Assembly: GCA_002308875.1 (NCBI GenBank)
Contig: DBWK01000075.1
Span: 1-6,337, forward strand
Direction of reading: 5' to 3'
DNA length: 6,337 nt
Source of the DNA: Treponema sp. UBA1240
Lineage (GTDB): Bacteria; Spirochaetota; Spirochaetia; Treponematales; Treponemataceae
Below are positions 1 to 5,206 of this stretch, in pieces. How positions within the stretch are numbered: the stretch's first letter is position 1; every line of letters begins with the position of its first letter. Position numbers and translations under genes: made by a program. The notes under the pieces were generated by a model that saw only the letters and a list, made by a program, of their open reading frames with translations, did no database searches and was not told the origin of the DNA.

Positions 1-30
1 AAGTAGGTAGTTGCCTGGCTTTTTTTTTAC
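1..30 (+). terminator. Possible 3' half of a Rho-independent terminator cut by the window edge
   Basis: The first bases read GTAGTTGCCTGGC followed by a run of nine T (20-28). This looks like the descending arm and U-tract of an intrinsic terminator whose ascending arm would lie outside the window. Inside the window only a weak 4-bp stem (AGGT/GCCT) can be formed. The partner arm cannot be seen, so this is a guess; it would close an upstream gene on the + strand. Confidence 0.3.
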
Positions 31-57
31 TTTCCAAAATGCATATATAACTAAACA

Positions 58-86
58 TTGACAAAAAAATCTCTTAATGCAAAAAT
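58..86 (+). promoter_or_regulatory. Candidate sigma70-type promoter for the lptC-lptA-lptB operon
   Basis: A perfect -35 hexamer TTGACA lies at 58-63. Exactly 17 bases later is AAAAAT (81-86), which matches the -10 consensus TATAAT at 4 of 6 positions. If this is used, transcription would start around 92-95, at or just before the ATG at 96, giving a transcript with almost no leader. The -10 is weak. The AT-rich stretch around 43-51 (ATATATAAC) is an alternative -10 but has no good -35 at the right distance. Confidence 0.4.
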
Positions 87-95
87 TATCCTGTT

Positions 96-668
96 ATGAA
101 CAATAAAAATTGTAAAGCTCTGATTTTCGTATTTTTTCTTGCACTTTGCTTTGCTTCCTGTTCTCTAAATTATGATATTGCCGGTAAAGGTGCGGCTGAA
201 AACCTTATACCAGAAATGATTATAAACAAAGCAGAATTTACACGGGTTAAAAATCGAAAAGAAATACTCTCCTTTAAAGCAGACAAGCTGGAACTTTACA
301 AGACTGACGATCTTATTTGCGGTGAAAATATACATTTTTCCATATTCAACGATTCTCAAAAAATCCTCACGGAAGGTTCATCCCGCTATTTTTCAGCAAA
401 TCAGTATACGGAAATTTATACTCTTTTGGGTGATGTTGAATTGAACAGCTACGAAGAGAACTTTTTGCTTAATGCTGAACGCCTGAAATGGAATGGAAAA
501 ACAGAACAACTCGTATCTGCAAAGGATGATACTGTTGTTATGAAAAAAGGCTTTAATAATAAAAAGGACGGTTCTTTTTCCGTTCAAGGAAAAGGCTTTG
601 CTGCAAGTCTGTTCAAAAAAGAGTTTTCTTTTGACGGTGGAATATCGGGTTCGGTTGATATAAAATGA
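96..668 (+). CDS. lptC: LptC-like lipoprotein, periplasmic component of a lipid-export (Lpt) ABC transporter
   Basis: LptC proteins anchor to the inner membrane and pass lipid from the LptB2FG transporter to the LptA bridge. The 190-residue product has the family length. It starts with a basic N-terminus, a hydrophobic stretch at about residues 8-21 and a lipobox-like F-A-S-C ending at Cys22, so it is probably a lipoprotein. The remainder is beta-rich with LptC-like features: an N-terminal segment (about 45-70) reading as 'a-F-x-A-D-K-L-E-L', a middle 'A-E-R-L-K-W' (about 128-133), and a C-terminal 'V-Q-G-K-G-F-A-A-S-L' followed by 'G-x-x-G-S-V'. The ATG at 96 is the only start after an in-frame TAA at 75-77, and no Shine-Dalgarno sequence precedes it. 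The stop overlaps the next ATG by four bases (ATGA), and the order LptC-LptA-LptB supports the assignment. The sequence match alone is modest; context carries much of it. Confidence 0.72.
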   Translation: MNNKNCKALIFVFFLALCFASCSLNYDIAGKGAAENLIPEMIINKAEFTRVKNRKEILSFKADKLELYKTDDLICGENIHFSIFNDSQKILTEGSSRYFSANQYTEIYTLLGDVELNSYEENFLLNAERLKWNGKTEQLVSAKDDTVVMKKGFNNKKDGSFSVQGKGFAASLFKKEFSFDGGISGSVDIK

Positions 669-1297
669 GAATAAAACAAATAATAATCTGTAAGTTGTTT
701 TTTTTGCTTGTTGTTTTTTACTCTACCGGTGAGGAAATTAAATTTTCCGCCGATAAAATGACGGCAAGAAATGTAGACGAAGGAAATTACACGAAACTTG
801 AACGCAATGCGAGTATTTCAACCGAAAGTATGCAAGTATATGCCGATACAGTCGAATTAAGCGGAGAGGAGTATCGTATTGTAGAAGCGCAGGGAAATGT
901 ACGCGGAAAATATACTGACGATGATTTTGATTTTACCTGCAGCAAGCTCTATTACGACCGCAAAACAAAAATAGTAAAGCTTGAAGGTTCCGTACATCTT
1001 ATTGATACAAAAAACAACGTTGATGCAAGAGCTCAGATGATTGAATACAATCAGAACACAAATGTTGCGGTACTTCAGATTGCAGTTGAAATACTCAGTA
1101 AGGATGATGTTTGTACAGGAGCGATGGGCATATATCACAAGAATGAGCAGATTCTGGAACTTACAGGAAGTCCTCAGATTGTAAGAGGTGATGATAAATT
1201 CCGTGCGCAGGAAATTGTGCTGGATATGGAAACGGAAGAAATAAAACTGGACGGAAAAGTCCGCGGAACGGTAACGGAAGATGGAAGCAGCAATTGA
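665..1297 (+). CDS. lptA: LptA/OstA-like periplasmic lipid-transport protein
   Basis: LptA/OstA-domain proteins form the beta-jellyroll bridge that carries lipid across the periplasm to the outer membrane. The 210-residue product has a signal peptide (hydrophobic residues about 6-20, cleavage probably near the S-T-G at 20-22). The mature part has the repeating OstA pattern: 'F-S-A-D-K-M' soon after cleavage, 'A-D-T-V-E-L-S-G', 'A-Q-G-N-V', 'L-Y-Y-D', 'L-E-G-S-V', 'I-E-Y-N' and a final 'L-D-G-K-V-R-G'. This length fits one OstA domain plus extra strands and is somewhat longer than E. coli LptA. Its ATG overlaps the lptC stop (ATGA), and its own end overlaps lptB by 17 bases, so the three are almost certainly translated together. 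No clear ribosome binding site is seen, which fits translational coupling. The OstA fold is a firm reading; the substrate is unknown. Confidence 0.8.
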   Translation: MRIKQIIICKLFFLLVVFYSTGEEIKFSADKMTARNVDEGNYTKLERNASISTESMQVYADTVELSGEEYRIVEAQGNVRGKYTDDDFDFTCSKLYYDRKTKIVKLEGSVHLIDTKNNVDARAQMIEYNQNTNVAVLQIAVEILSKDDVCTGAMGIYHKNEQILELTGSPQIVRGDDKFRAQEIVLDMETEEIKLDGKVRGTVTEDGSSN

Positions 1298-2030
1298 TAA
1301 CGGTATAGGCGAATTACGGGTTACCAGCCTTTACAAGAATTTTGGAAAAAAACAGGCGGTCCGGGGAATTGACTTTTCAATGCACACAGGTGAAGTTTTG
1401 GGCTTGCTTGGTCCAAACGGCGCAGGAAAAACAACAACATTCTATATGATAGTCGGCTTTTATCGCCCTACCAGCGGCGATGTATTCTGCGATTCTGTCT
1501 GTATTTCAAAGTATCCTATGTACAAGCGCGCAAGAATGGGAATAAGCTATTTGCCGCAGGAAGCATCCGTATTCCGCAAGCTTACTGTAGAGGAAAACAT
1601 CTGGGCAATCTTGGAAACACGCAAAGATTTACGGCATAAGGAAAAAAAGCAAAAACTGGAACAGCTGATAGAAGAATTTTCCATCGGCCATATCCGCAAA
1701 CAAATGGCATATACACTTTCAGGCGGTGAAAGACGTCGTACCGAAATAGCACGTTCACTTGCGATAGAACCAAAATTCCTCCTGCTGGATGAACCTTTCG
1801 CTGGTATAGACCCGATTGCGGTTGCCGACATTAAAGCAATGATCCGGCTTTTGGCGCAAAGAAATATAGGTGTTTTGATTACCGATCATAATGTACGCGA
1901 TACGCTGGAAATTACTAACCGCGGAATAATTATAAGTGCCGGTGAAATTGTTGTACAGGGAAACAAGGATGATATTCTTAATTCACCAGTTGCCCGCAAG
2001 CTTTATCTTGGCGAAGAATTCAGAATGTAA
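1281..2030 (+). CDS. lptB: LptB, ATPase subunit of the lipid-export ABC transporter
   Basis: LptB dimerises under LptF/LptG in the cytoplasm and powers extraction of lipid from the inner membrane. The 249-residue protein has all ATPase motifs: Walker A G-P-N-G-A-G-K-T-T (44-52), Q-loop Gln93 in the LptB-typical 'Y-L-P-Q-E-A-S-V-F-R', signature L-S-G-G-E-R-R-R (146-153), Walker B ending D170-E171, D-loop G-I-D (175-177) and switch His203 in 'T-D-H-N-V-R'. The 'D-E-P-F-A-G-I-D-P' and C-terminal 'Y-L-G-E-E-F-R-M' are hallmarks of LptB as opposed to LivF/LivG or generic ABC ATPases. An in-frame TAA at 1272-1274 makes ATG 1281 the first possible start. It lies 17 bases inside lptA, with GGAAG directly against it and too close to act as a normal ribosome binding site. 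The N-terminus is about 8 residues longer than in E. coli. No hairpin terminator follows. Confidence 0.95.
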   Translation: MEAAIDNGIGELRVTSLYKNFGKKQAVRGIDFSMHTGEVLGLLGPNGAGKTTTFYMIVGFYRPTSGDVFCDSVCISKYPMYKRARMGISYLPQEASVFRKLTVEENIWAILETRKDLRHKEKKQKLEQLIEEFSIGHIRKQMAYTLSGGERRRTEIARSLAIEPKFLLLDEPFAGIDPIAVADIKAMIRLLAQRNIGVLITDHNVRDTLEITNRGIIISAGEIVVQGNKDDILNSPVARKLYLGEEFRM

Positions 2031-2058
2031 TTTTTTCAAAAAAAGATAGATATAGTCT

Positions 2059-2086
2059 TTCACAAAAAAACGTTTTTTTATAGAAT
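2059..2086 (+). promoter_or_regulatory. Candidate promoter of pfp, with an A7CGT7 palindrome in the spacer
   Basis: TTCACA at 2059-2064 matches the -35 consensus at 5 of 6 positions, and TAGAAT at 2081-2086 matches the -10 at 5 of 6, with a 16-base spacer. Start of transcription is predicted at about 2092-2094, giving a leader of about 35 bases before the ATG at 2128. The spacer contains the perfect palindrome AAAAAAACGTTTTTTT (2064-2079). The gap 2031-2127 otherwise contains no hairpin terminator for lptB, so some read-through from the Lpt operon is possible. Confidence 0.55.
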
Positions 2087-2117
2087 ATGTGCAGTTAATT
2101 ACTACTAAAAATATTTT

Positions 2118-2123
2118 AGGAGA
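2118..2123 (+). promoter_or_regulatory. Ribosome binding site that fixes the pfp start at 2128
   Basis: AGGAGA lies four bases before the ATG at 2128. The upstream in-frame ATG at 2087-2091 (2089) has no such site and sits just beside the predicted -10, so it would not be in the mRNA. Confidence 0.85.
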
Positions 2124-2127
2124 AAAT

Positions 2128-3783
2128 ATGTCAATTTCAGCATTACAAAAGGCAAGATATGAATATCAGCCTAAAGTTCCTTCCATTTTAACACAGGATT
2201 TGGAATCAATCGCCGTTGAATTCGGCAAGAACACAGAATCCGTTGCCGATCAGGCAGATTTAAAAGCGTTGTTTGCAAACACATACGGCAAGCCTCTTTT
2301 GAATTTTGTTAAAGGCAAAAACGCCGATGTAAAAAAACAGATTAAAGTTGGTGTAATTCTTTCAGGAGGTCAGGCTCCTGGTGGACATAATGTTATTGCA
2401 GGTCTTTATGACGGAATAAAAAAAGGCAACAAAAACTCAAAGCTTTACGGTTTCCTTGGCGGACCATCCGGTCTTATTGACTGTCAGTACAAAGAAATTA
2501 CTGATGATTTTATGGACGCATATCGTAACACTGGAGGATTCGACATTATTGGTTCAGGCAGAACAAAAATTGAAACTCCAGAGCAGTATGCGGCTTCAAT
2601 TGCAACAGCTAAAAAACTTGACTTGGATGCGATTGTAATTATTGGTGGTGATGATTCAAACACAAATGCAGCTCTTCTTGCTGAGGAAATGATTAAAGCT
2701 GGCTGCAAAACACACGTTATCGGCTGTCCAAAAACAATCGACGGTGATTTAAAGAACGAGATGATTGAAACATCTTTTGGTTTTGATACAGCATGTAAAA
2801 CATATTCCGAGCTTATCGGAAACATTGAGCGCGATGCCAATTCAGCCAAAAAATACTGGCACTTTATAAAGCTTATGGGACGCTCAGCTTCTCACATTGC
2901 TCTTGAATGCGAACTTCAGACACAGGCAAATATCTGTTTGATTTCAGAAGAAGTTGAAGCAAAGAAAATGACTCTCCGCCAGATTACGGATGATATTTGC
3001 AAGGTAATTGCAAAACGTGCGGAAACAGCAGGAAACTTTGGTGTTATTCTTATTCCTGAAGGCCTTGTTGAATTCATTCCTGAAATGAAATCACTCATCG
3101 CTGAATTGAACGATAAGATGGCTCAAAAAGAAGCCGAATTTAACGCACTTACCGATTTTGCTTCAAAGAAAAACTGGCTCAAATCAAATCTTTCATCTGC
3201 TGCATTTGCAACTTTTGAAACACTGCCCGAAGCAATCGCTTCACAGTTCCTGGCAGACCGTGATCCACACGGAAACGTTCAGGTTAGCCGCATTGATACT
3301 GAAAAGCTTCTTGCGCTTACAGTTGAAAAACGTCTTGCAGAAATGAAAAAAGAAGGAACATACAAAGGTAAGTTCAGTTCTTATTGTCACTTCTTCGGCT
3401 ATGAAGGACGCTGCGCATTTCCTTCAAACTTTGACGCGGACTATTGCTACTCATTGGGCTTTACCGCTTTCCTTCTCATTGCTTCCGGTGTTACAGGTTA
3501 TCTTTCATCCGTACGCAACCTTACAGCTCCTGCAAAGGACTGGATTGCAGGCGGTGTTCCTCTCACAATGATGATGAATATGGAACAGCGTCATGGTACA
3601 AAAAAGCCTGTAATCAAAAAGGCGCTTGTTGAGCTTGACGGAAAACCATTTAAGGAATATGCAAAAAACCGTGATAAGTGGGCGGTAGAAACATCATTCC
3701 TCTTTCCTGGTGCAATCCAGTACTACGGACCGTCAGAAGTCTGTGACCAGACAACTAAAACTCTCCAGCTGGAGAAAAAATAA
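2128..3783 (+). CDS. pfp: Diphosphate-fructose-6-phosphate 1-phosphotransferase (PPi-dependent phosphofructokinase, long form)
   Basis: This enzyme converts fructose 6-phosphate and PPi to fructose 1,6-bisphosphate and Pi, reversibly, replacing or bypassing ATP-dependent phosphofructokinase in glycolysis. From ATG 2128 the product is 551 residues, the size of the long spirochaete/plant PFP group. Motifs: S-G-G-Q-A-P-G-G-H-N (79-88), phosphoryl-donor loop G-G-D-D-S (173-177), P-K-T-I-D-G-D (201-207) with Asp205 as the expected catalytic base, M-G-R (250-252), P-E-G further on, and sugar-phosphate loop G-Y-E-G-R (424-428). Asp176 and Lys202 are the residues that in this family favour PPi and block ATP; ATP enzymes have G-G-D-G-S and P-G/x-T-I-D instead. 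A longer reading from the in-frame ATG 2089 would add 13 residues, but 2128 has the AGGAGA site and the following M-S-I-S-A-L-Q-K is a family-like N-terminus. It has its own promoter and a strong terminator, so it is probably a single-gene unit. Confidence 0.95.
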   Translation: MSISALQKARYEYQPKVPSILTQDLESIAVEFGKNTESVADQADLKALFANTYGKPLLNFVKGKNADVKKQIKVGVILSGGQAPGGHNVIAGLYDGIKKGNKNSKLYGFLGGPSGLIDCQYKEITDDFMDAYRNTGGFDIIGSGRTKIETPEQYAASIATAKKLDLDAIVIIGGDDSNTNAALLAEEMIKAGCKTHVIGCPKTIDGDLKNEMIETSFGFDTACKTYSELIGNIERDANSAKKYWHFIKLMGRSASHIALECELQTQANICLISEEVEAKKMTLRQITDDICKVIAKRAETAGNFGVILIPEGLVEFIPEMKSLIAELNDKMAQKEAEFNALTDFASKKNWLKSNLSSAAFATFETLPEAIASQFLADRDPHGNVQVSRIDTEKLLALTVEKRLAEMKKEGTYKGKFSSYCHFFGYEGRCAFPSNFDADYCYSLGFTAFLLIASGVTGYLSSVRNLTAPAKDWIAGGVPLTMMMNMEQRHGTKKPVIKKALVELDGKPFKEYAKNRDKWAVETSFLFPGAIQYYGPSEVCDQTTKTLQLEKK

Positions 3784-3791
3784 GGCGATGT

Positions 3792-3837
3792 AAAAAAAAA
3801 ACAGGTACCGGTTGATTTGCCGTGTACCTGTTTTTTA
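3792..3837. terminator. Bidirectional Rho-independent terminator between convergent genes
   Basis: ACAGGTAC (3801-3808) pairs perfectly with GTACCTGT (3824-3831). The stem continues inward as CGG/CCG (3809-3811 with 3820-3822) past one bulged T (3823), leaving an 8-base loop. Ten A (3792-3801) precede it and six T (3831-3836) follow it, so it works in both directions: for pfp on the + strand (stop at 3783) and for the - strand gene ending at 3858. Confidence 0.92.
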
Positions 3838-3857
3838 TATTCTTTTTAGTAAAAAAC

Positions 3858-4574
3858 TTATTCCACCATAATTTTGGAAACAACTTTTCCGTCCCTGGTG
3901 TAGCCTCGGTCGGGATTATTCTTGTCTATCAATACGTTTATTCCGTTGTAAAAATTATAATAATGCACACCGCTTGGCAACGGCAAATCCAGCTGGTATT
4001 TTCCGGGAGAAACTTCTTTCATATAATACATGTAAGAATCCCAATTGTTAAAAGAACCTGCCAGTCTTATCTGTTGTCCTTTTGGTCCGTAATACACAAA
4101 GCTTACTGTTCCGGAAGGCTTTTTTTCCGTTATGTCTGGTGCTTTGTTTGTAATATTGATTACAGAAAGCTGTGTATTTGTTTTGGGGTCATATATTTTT
4201 TGTGAATTTGTGGGATCAGTTGTCCACAAACCGTCAATCACGAGACGGTATGAGATACGGTCAAGTTCTTTTGGAAATTCGTTAATATAAAAAAGTACCG
4301 AATCCACGGGATCATCACTTGCTTCATAAATTGGTAACCGCGAAAAAGGATGAATAATTCTGAAATTTTCGTAATCAAAGGCGATCCCTACAAAACGGGC
4401 AGATTTGTCTGCTGTAAAGACTATGTAGCTTCCATTTATGTAAGGACTTTGAACATTGTGAATTTGGTTTATGACTTTTTCCCTGGCGAATTGTTTTAAG
4501 CCGTTGTCAGCTTCAGAGGCAAAAAGCAAAATGGATAAACCCAAAAATAAAACTATTGTTATGTTCTTTTTCAT
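3858..4574 (-). CDS. Secreted protein with two tandem glycogen-binding (AMPK-beta/CBM48-like) domains
   Basis: A 238-residue protein with an N-terminal signal peptide (basic start, hydrophobic residues 5-19, cleavage probably near Ala19/Ser20), so it should act in the periplasm or outer envelope. The C-terminal domain (about 155-238) has the classic carbohydrate-binding pattern: 'I-R-L-A-G-S-F-N-N-W' ending at Trp178, 'P-G-K-Y-Q-L-D-L-P-L-P-S-G-V-H-Y-Y' and 'D-K-N-N-P-D'. The N-terminal half (about 45-123) reads as a second, diverged copy: 'F-V-G-I-A-F-D', then 'Y-R-L-V-I-D-G-L-W-T-T-D-P-T-N'. There are no catalytic-domain motifs, so it is a binding or structural protein rather than an amylase. 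Its target is unknown; glycogen-like glucans are the family default, but a secreted protein would not meet cytoplasmic glycogen. Start: ATG at 4574 with AGGA at 4580-4583. It is last in the - strand gene row, 68 bases after the CYTH gene, with no clear promoter or terminator in that gap. I know no gene name for it. Confidence 0.75.
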   Translation of the reverse strand: MKKNITIVLFLGLSILLFASEADNGLKQFAREKVINQIHNVQSPYINGSYIVFTADKSARFVGIAFDYENFRIIHPFSRLPIYEASDDPVDSVLFYINEFPKELDRISYRLVIDGLWTTDPTNSQKIYDPKTNTQLSVINITNKAPDITEKKPSGTVSFVYYGPKGQQIRLAGSFNNWDSYMYYMKEVSPGKYQLDLPLPSGVHYYNFYNGINVLIDKNNPDRGYTRDGKVVSKIMVE

Positions 4575-4642
4575 TTATTTCCTGCGTAAAAAAAATTAAT
4601 CAGACTTTTTAAATATCGGAATAAAATAAAAAAAATAAAGAA

Positions 4643-5206
4643 TCATCTGTTTTTGCTGTTGATTTTGTTTGCGATTAACTCAGAATAAAACCTTGGTTCA
4701 ATGTTAGAAGCCGGAACACCGCATTGTTCAAGTAATCCAAAAAGAGTGTGCCGGATTTCTTCTACAACGGACGGTTCGTTTGATGGTGAAAGAATTTCCG
4801 CTTCAATGAAGTGGCCTGTGCCTTCTATTTCTACAAGTTCAATATGACTGTTTTGTGTGTAATAGTTTTTTGAAATTTTGTTTTTTGTGCTTTGAAGTTC
4901 AAAGCCTGCTGCTTTTAAAAATGTTTCAAACGCGGATTTGTCCGAAATTTGAAACTCGTTTTCGTTGTTCACTTCCATTCCGTCGGAAACGGTTTTGATT
5001 TTACTTGTAACGTAAAGTGAAAATTTTTCGACGTTTGCGCTTGAAACAAACTTTTCTTCTCTGATTCGTATTTTGAGTTTTCGGTCTTCCTTATACCAGT
5101 ACCAATCTGTTTTGAATGATTTACCGCGGTATTCGGCAAACGAGGCTAGTTTTTGTTCAGCTTCGGACGGATTGTCCAGCCAGGCTTTTAATTCTATTTC
5201 AAACAT
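4643..5206 (-). CDS. CYTH-domain protein (class IV adenylyl cyclase / triphosphatase-like)
   Basis: CYTH proteins form an eight-strand tunnel that binds triphosphate groups with metal ions. Members make cAMP from ATP (CyaB) or hydrolyse thiamine triphosphate or inorganic tripolyphosphate. The 187-residue product has the N-terminal E-x-E-x-K signature (Glu3, Glu5, Lys7), a basic strand with K-I-R-I-R (Arg47, Arg49), Lys69, a strand with Glu84, basic residues Lys108-Lys113 where many members have K-x-R, 'E-I-E-G-x-G-x-F-I-E-A-E' (Glu126 to Glu137), and a C-terminal 'P-R-F-Y-S-E-L-I' like the 'S-Y-x-E-L-L' end of class IV cyclases. The sequence does not decide between cyclase and triphosphatase. 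Its ATG shares one base with the stop of the DHH gene (TGATG), and no ribosome binding site of its own is evident, so translation is probably coupled. Confidence 0.85.
   Translation of the reverse strand: MFEIELKAWLDNPSEAEQKLASFAEYRGKSFKTDWYWYKEDRKLKIRIREEKFVSSANVEKFSLYVTSKIKTVSDGMEVNNENEFQISDKSAFETFLKAAGFELQSTKNKISKNYYTQNSHIELVEIEGTGHFIEAEILSPSNEPSVVEEIRHTLFGLLEQCGVPASNIEPRFYSELIANKINSKNR

Noticed and set aside
43..51. TATATAAC as -10 of the Lpt operon
   Set aside because: No acceptable -35 lies 16-18 bases upstream; that position is occupied by the T run of the possible terminator.
857..1138. 93-residue - strand frame inside lptA
   Set aside because: Antisense to the OstA-like repeats, with cysteine- and isoleucine-rich random-looking sequence and no translation signal.
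1547..1831. 94- and 63-residue - strand frames inside lptB
   Set aside because: Both are shadows of the ABC ATPase coding sequence, overlapping each other and the signature and Walker B regions.
2031..2046. T6-C-A7 run right after lptB as a terminator
   Set aside because: The arms would leave a one-base loop and have no G:C pairs, so it cannot form a usable intrinsic terminator.
2484..2849. 121-residue - strand reading frame inside pfp
   Set aside because: It is antisense to the conserved core of the phosphofructokinase, including the G-G-D-D-S and P-K-T-I-D loops, and shows no domain or ribosome binding site.
3822..4205. 127-residue + strand reading frame opposite the glycogen-binding protein gene
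   Set aside because: It starts inside the bidirectional terminator hairpin, has no ribosome binding site, and its translation is a low-complexity, hydrophobic antisense product of a well-supported - strand gene.
4575..4642. Promoter or terminator between the CYTH gene and the glycogen-binding protein gene
   Set aside because: The best -35/-10 pairing on the - strand (TTCCGA and TAATTT with 17 bases between) matches only 3 of 6 at each site, and no hairpin is present, so nothing can be called.
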